Position numbers and translations under genes: made by a program. The notes under the pieces are model-generated. The model was not told the DNA's origin. It saw nothing but the letters and a program-made list of their open reading frames with translations, and made no database searches. From contig JAYQEA010000004.1 of NCBI GenBank assembly GCA_038138625.1, forward strand, positions 1 to 64,000: a stretch of DNA of 64,000 nt, written 5' to 3'. This DNA is from JAQXDR01 sp038138625 (GTDB taxonomy: Bacteria > Pseudomonadota > Alphaproteobacteria > Rhodobacterales > Rhodobacteraceae). Numbering within the stretch: the first letter of the stretch is position 1; each line of letters begins with the position of its first letter. Shown here in pieces: positions 1-7,953 of this stretch.

Positions 1-539
1 ACAAAGTCGTCCCCGCCTCCAGCTTTGACTGTGTCATCACCTCCGCCACTGAGGATTGAATCATCACCATCGTTTCCTTTCAGCAGGTCGTCATCAGCAC
101 CACCATCAATCGTGTCGTTACCCGACCCTCCGATGATCGTGTCGTCATCGGCTTCCCCATTAGCAGTAGCGCCCGCCGCTGATTTTTTAATTTTAATCAG
201 GTCGTTTCCTGATCCACCCTCTATGGTGTCGCCCGTGGTAGACGCACCACTGTGGATTTCATCGTCACCAATGCCGCCTGAGATAGAATCATCACCGCTG
301 CCGCCATGAATCGTATCGTTACCGTCGCCGCCGTCGATGATGTCATCACCCGCTTGGCCAAACGCCTTGTCGTGACCATCGCCGGCGATCAGCGAGTCAT
401 CGCCACCTTGTCCATACAAAGAGTCGTCGCCGTCGCCAGCGTTTATCGTATCGTTTTCGAGATCACCAAAGATTTTCTCGCCCTCGACCGTTCCGGTCAA
501 GTTATCCGCGCCAATTGTTCCAAAAATAGAAGTTGCCAT
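1..539 (-). CDS. RTX-type calcium-binding repeat protein, N-terminal part
   Basis: Reading leftward from an ATG at 537-539, the frame stays open to the window edge, so only the first 179 codons are present. After about 25 residues the protein is nearly continuous glycine/aspartate nonapeptide repeats of the GGxGxDxxx type (for example GQGGDDSLI, GGDGNDTIH, GGSGDDSIS), interrupted once near positions 170-215 by a spacer. Such repeats fold into a parallel beta-roll that binds calcium and usually belong to proteins exported by a type I ABC/HlyD/TolC system through a C-terminal signal, which would lie outside the window. No N-terminal signal peptide is visible, as expected for that route. A weak Shine-Dalgarno (ggtggga) lies just before the ATG. 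The enzymatic domain, if any, cannot be seen; a purely structural or surface protein is equally possible. Confidence 0.8.
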   Translation of the reverse strand, partial: MATSIFGTIGADNLTGTVEGEKIFGDLENDTINAGDGDDSLYGQGGDDSLIAGDGHDKAFGQAGDDIIDGGDGNDTIHGGSGDDSISGGIGDDEIHSGASTTGDTIEGGSGNDLIKIKKSAAGATANGEADDDTIIGGSGNDTIDGGADDDLLKGNDGDDSILSGGGDDTVKAGGGDDF

Positions 540-1037
540 ATCCCACCGCACTTTATCCGTCGCCGCACCTCAATTGGCACGGCCATCCACACATCCAGAA
601 ATAACTAAGCCCAAATTAAGGCGAACTTGGGGCAAACTCATCCTAATTCTTCAGAATAAGGCCTCACATTCCCGTGAAAATTGTCCTTTTGCCACATTTT
701 GAGATGCCAAATGCAACGTGTAAGCGGTTTGGGTTGAAGCAAAACTTGGTCAGATCACATGATTCTAGATTTTTTCATGGACCGATTCGGCCAAAAATAT
801 GTCAGCAGCTGCATAGGATGTTGCGCCACCGGTTTGCCTAAATCGTGGCATAATGCTGTCAGAAATGATGACCACTAATCCACAACAAGGCATTGGACCG
901 GTGGACCGCTGGCGGGATCAAGACGCAGATCCAACTTTTGCGCTGATCTTTATGCCTTCTTGAGACCGTAATTTTATCAAATGCTACTTTGAAAAAATCT
1001 GCGATGTCCGGACTGACCAAGGCCACCCCATCCTATC
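540..1037. other. intergenic region, no gene recognised
   Basis: About 500 bases between the RTX gene start and the stop of the MR/MLE gene. I see no convincing open frame with a ribosome-binding site, no tRNA-like fold and no terminator with a T-run. The right part follows the MR/MLE stop; the left part should hold the RTX promoter, but no clear -35/-10 pair was picked. Confidence 0.5.
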
Positions 1038-2159
1038 TCAGGTCAAGCTGCGATCATGGGCCGCTTCCAGTTTTGCCCAGTCAAAAACAACCCCTATCCC
1101 CGGTTCAGAGGGTGCGACGGCATAATGGTTTTCAATTTTGAGCGGACGCGTTGTATACGCATCTATGGGAAAGCTGTGCACCTCAAGCCAACCGCCATGA
1201 GACTGGCTCGACACAAGACTGACATGCAATTCCTGCATTCCATGACTGCAAACGGGCACCTGGTGCGAGGCTGCAAGCTGCGCGACCCGCAGCCATCCTG
1301 TGATCCCTCCGCAGTTCGAAGCATCCGGCTGCACAAACGACAGGCGCGCATCGGCAAATGCCTGTTCAAATTCATGAATTGTATGCAGGTTTTCACCCAT
1401 CGCCAAAGGCATTCCAGTTGCTTCTGCGATGCGCCCGTATCCTTTGTAATCGTCCGGGATCGTGGGCTCTTCGAACCATGTGATGTCATAGGGCGTCATT
1501 GCCTGCGCCGCCGCGATTGCCTGATCAACAGACATCGCATAATTCGCGTCGACCATGAAAACACATTCTGGCCCGATCAAGTTTCGCACAGCGGCGATGC
1601 GATCTATGTCTTCTGCGAGTGTCGGCTGACCGATCTTAATCTTAACCGCGTTAAAGCCGCGATCTATGTACCCTTGTATGGACGTCAATAACTTGGGCAA
1701 TGGAAAGTTCAGGTCGATACCCCCTGCATAAGCTTGACAGCGATCATTGGCGCCACCTGCTAACTGCCACAAAGGTTGGTGCGCCAATCGACACCGAAGA
1801 TCCCAAAGCGCAATGTCGACCGCCGAGATGGCGAAGCTGGCTATACCGCCCCGTGCAACGTAATGCACATGCCATTGCATGGCGTCGTATAATGCTTCGA
1901 CATCCTGAGCAGATTGTCCGATCAAAAATGGTGCGAGGTCATGATCCAGCATAGCCTTGATCGCATGCCCGCCTTTGCCTCCGGTATAGGTATAGCCCGT
2001 GCCCGATGTGCCATCGGCAAGGCTGACAGTCACCGTGATGAGCTCGAAATGTGTATGATCGCCATGTTTGGCGTCCGACAGGATCTCTGCCAGAGGTATG
2101 GCAAAACGCTTGGCAGTTACCGCAACAATGCAACGCGAACTGGGCGAACGATCATCCAT
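1038..2159 (-). CDS. mandelate racemase/muconate lactonizing enzyme family protein (acid-sugar dehydratase or cycloisomerase like)
   Basis: Protein of 373 residues, the usual length for the enolase superfamily. The N-terminal capping domain is followed by a TIM barrel with the mandelate-racemase signature. The base motif K173-x-K175 (VKIKIG) lies on strand 2. The three Mg2+ ligands are D204 (VDAN), E230 (FEEP) and E256 (GEN). The His/Asp dyad is H306 (CSHG) with D279, and E326 closes the site. Family members abstract the proton alpha to a carboxylate in racemisation, dehydration or cycloisomerisation of sugar acids. Substrate cannot be named. It lacks the DxH motif of galactonate dehydratase, so it is not an obvious DgoD, although a sugar-acid pathway lies 4 kb away. 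SD GAAAGAGA precedes the ATG at 2159. It is transcribed alone, in the same direction as the arginase operon. Confidence 0.85.
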   Translation of the reverse strand: MDDRSPSSRCIVAVTAKRFAIPLAEILSDAKHGDHTHFELITVTVSLADGTSGTGYTYTGGKGGHAIKAMLDHDLAPFLIGQSAQDVEALYDAMQWHVHYVARGGIASFAISAVDIALWDLRCRLAHQPLWQLAGGANDRCQAYAGGIDLNFPLPKLLTSIQGYIDRGFNAVKIKIGQPTLAEDIDRIAAVRNLIGPECVFMVDANYAMSVDQAIAAAQAMTPYDITWFEEPTIPDDYKGYGRIAEATGMPLAMGENLHTIHEFEQAFADARLSFVQPDASNCGGITGWLRVAQLAASHQVPVCSHGMQELHVSLVSSQSHGGWLEVHSFPIDAYTTRPLKIENHYAVAPSEPGIGVVFDWAKLEAAHDRSLT

Positions 2160-2404
2160 CGGCGTCTCTTTCTGATTGGATTACGGACCAGATGACGGTG
2201 GGCGACACGGGTGTAGATGTCAATATCGTCAACATTCGGTCAGTTTCGTTCAGATACCAGATGGTGCGACGGCTCTGGCGCCGCTCGTTGCGCCGACACT
2301 CCATCTATGAACACCAGTCGCACGCGCTTGTGATTTTGGCGTGATCCAGGGTTTGGAGTAGGGATGTATTAACCTCTTTTCAGGTGCTGCCCAAGGACTT
2401 CATT

Positions 2405-2575
2405 ATGATCTATTCGCGTTTCCAGTCCTCACTTTCGGACATGTATCGGCAACTGCCTGTTGTCTTATCCACTGCTTTTGTTTTGGGTCTCGGATTTCTA
2501 CTTACAACAACAATCACTTTCTGCGTCATGAGCATTGCAAGACCTTTTGCCTCTGCACAATTCAGCCTTTTTTAA
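2405..2575 (+). CDS. possible small membrane protein (56 aa)
   Basis: A 56-residue frame beginning MIYSRFQSS, with one hydrophobic segment at about residues 18-41 (VLSTAFVLGLGFLLTTTITF). An AAGGA sequence lies 7 bases before the ATG, good spacing for a ribosome-binding site. Its stop TAA overlaps the stop of the convergent ornithine cyclodeaminase gene, sharing the palindrome TTAA. A longer form from 2384 is possible but has no better start. I recognise no family. Small single-helix proteins are common, but a chance frame of this length is also quite possible. Confidence 0.35.
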   Translation: MIYSRFQSSLSDMYRQLPVVLSTAFVLGLGFLLTTTITFCVMSIARPFASAQFSLF

Positions 2576-3639
2576 GATGATTTTGAACGTCGCAGCATAC
2601 CAAACAGATCTCGTGGATCGTCTGGATCAGCCAGCATATCGAGTGGCTGGGTAAAGCCAGTGCCCCGCACGCGTCGTTGAACATAGCGCAGTGCAGAAAA
2701 GTCTTCGACCGCAAACCCGACGCTGTCAAACAATGTAATCTGCGACGGGCTTTGGCGACCAGCAGCCATGCCAGAGATGACTTGCCACAGTTCGGTCACT
2801 GGATGATCGGTAGCAAGCTGCTGGATTTCTCCTTCGATCCTTGTTTGTGGCGGATATTCAACGAAAATATCAGATCGCATCAAAATGTCCCTGTGCAATT
2901 CTGTTTTGCCGGGACAGTCGCCGCCTATTGCGTTGATATGAACACCGGCACCTGCCAAATTGTCCGACAGGATCGTCGCAAATTGCTTGTCAGCCGTGCA
3001 GGTTGTCAGGATCTGGGCGCCTTGAACGGCCTCTGCTACCGATGAACACACAGTCACATCAAAACCAAGCTCCGTCAGATGACCCATGGCTTTTGCGGTC
3101 GCCGTTGTATCAATATCATAAAGCCTGATCTGTCTGATGCCACAGATTGACCGAAATGCGACCGCCTGAAATTCACACTGCGCTCCATTGCCGATAATCG
3201 CCATACAACGGGCGCCAGATGGTGCCAGATAACGCGCAGCCATTGCTGATGTTGCTGCGGTCCGCAGGGCCGTCAGCAATGTCATTTCAGTCATGAGAAC
3301 AGGATAGCCCGTCGCAACATCGGCCAGCACACCAAACCCTGTCACCGTCTGATGCCCACAACGCAAGTTGCCAGGGTGGCCATTCACATATTTGAAGCCG
3401 TAGGCCTCCGCATCTGCCGTTGGCATCAGCTCTATGACACCATCTGTCGTATGGCTCGCCAAGCGTGGCGTTTTGTCAAATTCTGGCCAGCGTCGAAAAT
3501 CAGCCTCAATCTGATCTGCAAGCTCACATAGAAAAATATCAAGGCCTACATGACTGACAAGGTTCATCATATTGGCAACAGATACAAAAGGCACAAAAGC
3601 CAGCGGTGATGGGGCAAGGGTCATAGTGAACTCCGTCAA
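2572..3639 (-). CDS. ocd: ornithine cyclodeaminase
   Basis: Protein of 355 residues of the ornithine cyclodeaminase / mu-crystallin family, which converts L-ornithine to L-proline plus ammonia using bound NAD. The Rossmann fold begins at AIIGNGAQCEF (about residues 148-158). The substrate-site stretch FKYVNGHPGN and the family motif GGDCPGKTE, with the catalytic aspartate, are present. The start codon overlaps the stop of the arginase gene by four bases (ATGA), so the two are translationally coupled: arginase makes ornithine and this enzyme turns it into proline. The length and the GGDCPGKTE motif favour true ornithine cyclodeaminase over the alanine dehydrogenase or ketimine reductase branches. 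Confidence 0.93.
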   Translation of the reverse strand: MTEFTMTLAPSPLAFVPFVSVANMMNLVSHVGLDIFLCELADQIEADFRRWPEFDKTPRLASHTTDGVIELMPTADAEAYGFKYVNGHPGNLRCGHQTVTGFGVLADVATGYPVLMTEMTLLTALRTAATSAMAARYLAPSGARCMAIIGNGAQCEFQAVAFRSICGIRQIRLYDIDTTATAKAMGHLTELGFDVTVCSSVAEAVQGAQILTTCTADKQFATILSDNLAGAGVHINAIGGDCPGKTELHRDILMRSDIFVEYPPQTRIEGEIQQLATDHPVTELWQVISGMAAGRQSPSQITLFDSVGFAVEDFSALRYVQRRVRGTGFTQPLDMLADPDDPRDLFGMLRRSKSS

Positions 3640-4568
3640 TTTGCAAATGCACGAGTGGGGCGGTCTAATACCCTGCGTCCCAAAAGCGAGGCGGTCAATT
3701 CAACCAAAAGCGAAGCCGTCTTGCCGCGTTCGTCCAAAAATGGATTGAGTTCCACAAGATCAAGAGAGCGGACCAAGCCACTATCACACAAGACCTCCAT
3801 AATAAGATGGGCTTCTCGGAATGTGGCGCCTCCGGGAACAGTTGTGCCGACAGCAGGCGCAATCGAGGGATCCAAAAAATCCACATCAAGGCTCAGATGT
3901 AGCAGGCCATTCTCAGCCTGCACATGCTTTAAAAAGTTTTTCAGAGGTATCAAAACCCCTGTTTCATCAATGGCGCGCATGTCTTGGACATCCACTCCAA
4001 GGTCCATGATCCGGCCCCGTTCTGCGGGATCAACAGAGCGCAAACCCATCATGCAAATCCGGCGTGGATCGACCGCCTGCCGGATCGGTGGAAAGGCGTC
4101 GAAACCTGGCTGTCCGGTAAAATAAGCTGCAGGCGTCCCATGCAGGTTACCGCTTTGTGAACTGTCCAGCGAATGGAAATCACTGTGCGCATCCAACCAC
4201 AAAACAAAAACCGGGCGTCCTTGGTCTGTTGCATAATCGCACATTCCCGCGACCGTCCCCGCAGCCATGGAATGATCACCACCCAAAAATATTGGCAAAT
4301 CATACTCCACCAAAGCTTCCTGTGCCGCCAAGCGAAGTGTCGTTGTCCAAGCAATGGTTTCCGCTAAATGGTGCAGGGATCTGTTGGGGTGAGGTGTGGG
4401 TTTCTGAGCTGGAATTGCCAGATCCCCCAGATCGTTAACCTGCCAATCCAGTTCTGTAATGCTTTTGGCCAAACCAGCCGTGCGCAGGCTTGCCGGGCCC
4501 ATCACGCATCCGCCTTGTGACGCCCCGGTTTCTATCGGGGCTCCTATAAGCGCGCATGTTTTAACCAT
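3636..4568 (-). CDS. rocF: arginase
   Basis: Protein of 310 residues that hydrolyses L-arginine to ornithine and urea with a binuclear Mn2+ centre. All six metal ligands are present: H99 (GGDHS), D126, H128 and D130 (LDAHSDFH), and D228 and D230 (SLDVDFLDP). Length is standard. SD TAGGAGC lies upstream of the ATG at 4568. It is the first gene of a two-gene operon with ornithine cyclodeaminase and diverges from an Lrp/AsnC gene. Expression is probably controlled by that regulator, which would respond to arginine or ornithine (inference). Agmatinase or another ureohydrolase is less likely because ornithine cyclodeaminase is coupled to it. Confidence 0.93.
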   Translation of the reverse strand: MVKTCALIGAPIETGASQGGCVMGPASLRTAGLAKSITELDWQVNDLGDLAIPAQKPTPHPNRSLHHLAETIAWTTTLRLAAQEALVEYDLPIFLGGDHSMAAGTVAGMCDYATDQGRPVFVLWLDAHSDFHSLDSSQSGNLHGTPAAYFTGQPGFDAFPPIRQAVDPRRICMMGLRSVDPAERGRIMDLGVDVQDMRAIDETGVLIPLKNFLKHVQAENGLLHLSLDVDFLDPSIAPAVGTTVPGGATFREAHLIMEVLCDSGLVRSLDLVELNPFLDERGKTASLLVELTASLLGRRVLDRPTRAFAN

Positions 4569-4614
4569 GAGCAGCTCCTACATTTGTTGAATACGTTGAA
4601 TGTATCCAACTCTA

Positions 4615-4674
4615 TTGATCAAAATGTACTTATAAATTGATCAATACGATTTTATTATTGTTCAGAATGATCAT
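4615..4674. promoter_or_regulatory. three phased TGATCA palindromes, candidate Lrp-type operator
   Basis: The AT-rich 124-base gap between arginase and the Lrp/AsnC gene holds three palindromes centred on TGATCA: TTGATCAA at 4615-4622, ATTGATCAAT at 4636-4645 and ATGATCAT at 4667-4674. Their centres are 22 and 30 bases apart, close to two and three helical turns, so the sites face the same side of the DNA. Lrp-family octamers typically wrap DNA with such phased sites. I infer that the neighbouring regulator binds here and controls both divergent genes. Confidence 0.55.
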
Positions 4675-4692
4675 AACATTTATCATTTTGGC

Positions 4693-5121
4693 ATGATACC
4701 TCTTGATGAAACAGACAAATCGCTTATCGCGGCCCTACGGCAGGATGCGCGCAAATCAGTTACAGAACTTGCAGGAATGCTTGATGTGACTCGGGCAACT
4801 GTGCGTACACGGTTGGATCGTTTGCAAGCATCCGGTCAAATTACGCGGTTCACAATTGAAACCAACACAGCGCCAGAACAATCCGTGCGGGCCGTATCAT
4901 TTATTTCCCTTCGGGGACAGATCACGCGTGGAATCTCCCGTGCATTGTTTAAATTACCACAAGTGTCTCAGGTTCATTCCACCAATGGGGCATGGGATTT
5001 GGTCGTGAACCTCGAATGCAACAATCTGTCGGATTTTGATCAAGCACTCAGAGGACTGCGGGCAATCCCGGGTGTCTCCAACAGTGAAACCTGTCTGCTA
5101 CTCACCCGCATAGCGGGATAG
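4693..5121 (+). CDS. Lrp/AsnC family transcriptional regulator
   Basis: Protein of 142 residues with an N-terminal winged helix-turn-helix (about residues 4-55, LDETDKSLIAALRQDARKS onward) and a C-terminal RAM/AsnC ligand-binding and oligomerisation domain. Lrp-family proteins form dimers and octamers and respond to amino acids. It is divergently transcribed from arginase and ornithine cyclodeaminase, the usual place for a local regulator of arginine or ornithine breakdown. The ligand is therefore inferred to be arginine or ornithine. The phased palindromes in the shared upstream region are its likely targets and also suggest autoregulation. Confidence 0.9.
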   Translation: MIPLDETDKSLIAALRQDARKSVTELAGMLDVTRATVRTRLDRLQASGQITRFTIETNTAPEQSVRAVSFISLRGQITRGISRALFKLPQVSQVHSTNGAWDLVVNLECNNLSDFDQALRGLRAIPGVSNSETCLLLTRIAG

Positions 5122-5478
5122 GTTGCCGCCTATTCGCATGAAGTAACTCTATACATTTGGACCTTCATTGAAGGATTTGAATGGACACAGCACACGCTTG
5201 GCGAAGGGATCGCTCTTATGCCTCAGGTTGCAACCCCTTTGGCAAAATACCTTTTATCATACATGCGATACACATCATTGGGTAAAAGTCTTTAGGAGAG
5301 CCGGTCCCAAAGCAGATCGGGGCGTGAGTGTATGACATACAAAAAGCGGTTTATTTGTAGCGTCCTCGTCACTGCAAAGGGGTATTTCCCAAGGTTACCA
5401 TGGACAGCAACCTCCCCCCTGAAAACCAAAAAGAAATGAACAATCTACTGATTCAATAAGCCATAACGGCCCAACAAT
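5122..5478. other. intergenic region, no gene recognised
   Basis: About 357 bases between the Lrp/AsnC stop and the stop of the EamA transporter, which are convergent. No credible open frame, RNA gene or U-tailed hairpin was seen. Confidence 0.5.
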
Positions 5479-6372
5479 TTACAGTTTGCGTCCAGCGCTG
5501 CTTTCGTAAAGTGCTCTTGTCAAAACGGCCAAAATTACCAAAAATCCACCCATGACAGCCGGACCTGTGGGTACTTCGTTCACAAAAAGCCATACCCAAA
5601 CGGGGCCTAAAGCAAATTCCAGCAACATGAACAATGTCAGCTCTGCCGCAGCCAGTGCACGGGATGCCGCCAGGAAAAACAAGTTACCAAAAGCTGACAG
5701 GATCCCCCCGAGCAAGAGACACAACATCAGATCATGCATCGGAACTGCCAGATCACCCCAACGTACTGTGACCGAAATCCCTGCAAGAAATATTCCCGAA
5801 AACATCAACACCGGCAGCATATCCACCGCCCGTTTGTATCGTAGCACCACCGCGTAAATCGAAAAACAAAGCACACATACCAGCGCCATAAGGGTCCCAT
5901 ACCCGCTGCCTGCTGAGACTCCATCGCCAACCATGATCGCGACTCCCGCTGCAGCAACAGCCATAGTCAAGGCCGTGATTGGTGCCAACCTTTCTCGTAA
6001 AACGAACCAGGCAACCAATGCCGTGACAAAAGGAATGGCAGCCATGATGAATAACGTCGTTGCCACACTGCTGTGAAACAACGATTGCAGGAATGCCATG
6101 CCCGCGCATGCCGACATCGCAGCAGCCAGAAATCCAATGCGACCGACTGCCCGGATCTGCGTTCCAACACGTCCGCGATACCGCCACACAATCACAAAAG
6201 CGATCGTGCTCGCATAAGCAAGTGACCGATAGAAACTGATCTGCCAGGCGTCCGCCTCTTGCATGGAGCGCACGATCAGCCCCCCAAAGCTAATCCCAAC
6301 CGAGCTTAGCACCATCATTCCCATGGCCATCAGGCGCGGCGAGACGTTAGACATCCGATCAATGTAGGTCAT
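5479..6372 (-). CDS. EamA/DMT-family transporter
   Basis: Protein of 297 residues with about ten hydrophobic helices arranged as two five-helix EamA repeats, the drug/metabolite transporter superfamily of inner-membrane permeases. The second repeat starts near residue 157 (YGTLMALVCVLCFSIYAVV). Substrates of such proteins cannot be read from sequence. It starts 67 bases after the dgoA stop on the same strand, so it is probably the last gene of the galactoside operon. It might export or import a pathway intermediate or related acid (inference). An independent promoter in the gap is not excluded. Confidence 0.85.
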   Translation of the reverse strand: MTYIDRMSNVSPRLMAMGMMVLSSVGISFGGLIVRSMQEADAWQISFYRSLAYASTIAFVIVWRYRGRVGTQIRAVGRIGFLAAAMSACAGMAFLQSLFHSSVATTLFIMAAIPFVTALVAWFVLRERLAPITALTMAVAAAGVAIMVGDGVSAGSGYGTLMALVCVLCFSIYAVVLRYKRAVDMLPVLMFSGIFLAGISVTVRWGDLAVPMHDLMLCLLLGGILSAFGNLFFLAASRALAAAELTLFMLLEFALGPVWVWLFVNEVPTGPAVMGGFLVILAVLTRALYESSAGRKL

Positions 6373-6439
6373 CCAAGAACCCTACAGTCGCGAACACCTC
6401 AACTGCTCGATCATTTGCGACCTTCGGTGTCGCCTGCTT

Positions 6440-7045
6440 CTAACAAATGGCGGCATCATAGGCAGAAACAGTCTGGCTGGCTGCCAGAGCAACGTCGGTC
6501 ACGGATTTACCCGGCTTGTACAGGCTGGACCCAATGCCGAAACCCGTGACACCAGCTGCCAGCCAGTCGCGCATATTATCCGGGTTTACACCACCCACCG
6601 CATAGGTCGGAATTTCGGCAGGAAGAACAGCCTTCAGTGCCCTAAGACCCTCCGTTCCAACCAATCCAGCAGGAAAGAACTTCAGCCCATCGGCGCCATG
6701 ATCGATGGCCGTAAAGCATTCAGTCGCAGTCTGGACGCCCGGGTAAGACGCCATTCCAGCAGCTTTGGTGGCCGCAATAACTTCTGGATTGCAGTTGGGC
6801 GATACAACCATCTGGGCGCCAATCTGTTTTAATGCCTGCACAGCGGCAACATCCAACACAGTCCCAGCGCCAATGATGGCCCGGTCTCCAGCTCGTTTGC
6901 GCATGCGTGCGATACTCTGCAGTGGATCCGGAGAGTTCAAAGGAACTTCAATCAAAGCAATGCCCGCATCAATCAGCGCATCGGTCATCAGTTCAGCTTC
7001 ATCCGGACGCAGGCCCCGTAAAATGGCGATCAAAGGGCGGGTCAT
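6440..7045 (-). CDS. dgoA: 2-dehydro-3-deoxy-6-phosphogalactonate aldolase
   Basis: Protein of 201 residues of the KDPG/KDPGal class I aldolase family. It cleaves 2-keto-3-deoxy-6-phosphogalactonate to pyruvate and D-glyceraldehyde 3-phosphate, the last step of the De Ley-Doudoroff galactose pathway. The Schiff-base lysine is K122 (GLKFFPA) and the general acid/base is E33 (IEVPLNSP). The VPLNSP form of that motif is typical of the galactonate rather than the gluconate branch. Its start overlaps the dgoK stop by four bases, and the kinase/aldolase pair makes the assignment firm. Confidence 0.93.
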   Translation of the reverse strand: MTRPLIAILRGLRPDEAELMTDALIDAGIALIEVPLNSPDPLQSIARMRKRAGDRAIIGAGTVLDVAAVQALKQIGAQMVVSPNCNPEVIAATKAAGMASYPGVQTATECFTAIDHGADGLKFFPAGLVGTEGLRALKAVLPAEIPTYAVGGVNPDNMRDWLAAGVTGFGIGSSLYKPGKSVTDVALAASQTVSAYDAAIC

Positions 7046-7953
7046 TCGGTATTTTCCTTAATTTGGGAGTAGGCCGCGCACAGTCCCCGTAGCGTTATAT
7101 CCAACCCCGACACACGCGTAACGGACCCTCCTTGGGCGATAAGTGCATCCGTGTAAATCTGCGCCAAGGCATCTGCACCAATAATAGCTATCGGTTGGCC
7201 CAACCAATAAGGGCGAGCAGCGGCAAGCTCTATTCCAACCAAAAGACCAGACAATTTTGCACGTGCCGTTTGTGGAGATTGGTCTCTAACCAATTGCGCA
7301 GCCCGCAGTGAAAAAAGGCGCGCCGCTATGTCTCCGGGACGCGAGAGCGCGTCTGACAGGGCAGACTCGAACGCGTCAACATCCCAACCGTCCTCTGCTA
7401 TCGAGTGCCGCAAGACGGATTGACGCCCCAAAAGATCAAACATTTCACCCGTCATGAACGTTCTGAAGCTGACAATCTCTCCCGCGCTAATATGAACCCA
7501 TTTGCTATGGGTGCCCGGCAGGCAGATGACACCGTCAAACCCTGAATGGGTTTTTAGAAAACCTGCGATTTGGGTTTCTTCTCCGCGCATAACATCCGGC
7601 GGGGACATTTGTTTTACACCCGGAAGGATACAAACATTCAAAGCCCCATTTCGCAAACAGGTCGCTGCATCTATGCCCGGCGGCTTGCAAGGCGCCAGAG
7701 CGTAGGGCGCTTCGGCCCAGCCCTGACGAGACCCAACCATGCCACAGCAGATTACAGGGATCTCTTCGCAACCATTCAACTCGGGGACTAGACGATGAAG
7801 TGCAGCACCATATTCGTTTGTCGCCAACCGTGACATACCGTCGGTAGACTGACGACCCGCCAACACGGTGTTCGCGCTGTCCATAAGCCACACCCTGAGA
7901 TGTGACGTCCCCCAATCCACTGCCACCCAAGAAATCTGCGCACTCAAACTCAT
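7042..7953 (-). CDS. dgoK: 2-dehydro-3-deoxygalactonokinase
   Basis: Protein of 303 residues that phosphorylates 2-keto-3-deoxygalactonate at the 6-position with ATP, supplying the DgoA substrate. The N-terminal phosphate loop of the actin-like ATPase fold is visible as VAVDWGTSHLRVWLMD (residues 10-25). LPGTHSKWV is a family motif in the middle, and GADALA lies in the C-terminal half. Length is normal. The gene overlaps both neighbours (SDR upstream, dgoA downstream) by four bases, showing tight co-translation in the galactoside operon. Confidence 0.93.
   Translation of the reverse strand: MSLSAQISWVAVDWGTSHLRVWLMDSANTVLAGRQSTDGMSRLATNEYGAALHRLVPELNGCEEIPVICCGMVGSRQGWAEAPYALAPCKPPGIDAATCLRNGALNVCILPGVKQMSPPDVMRGEETQIAGFLKTHSGFDGVICLPGTHSKWVHISAGEIVSFRTFMTGEMFDLLGRQSVLRHSIAEDGWDVDAFESALSDALSRPGDIAARLFSLRAAQLVRDQSPQTARAKLSGLLVGIELAAARPYWLGQPIAIIGADALAQIYTDALIAQGGSVTRVSGLDITLRGLCAAYSQIKENTE

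Noticed and set aside
1056..1691. 211-codon plus-strand frame
   Set aside because: Antisense to the MR/MLE gene with a full set of catalytic residues; no supporting features of its own.
1038..2159. Galactonate dehydratase (DgoD) as identity of the MR/MLE gene
   Set aside because: It has DAN rather than the DxH motif at the first metal ligand and is 4 kb from the dgo genes on the far side of the arginase operon.
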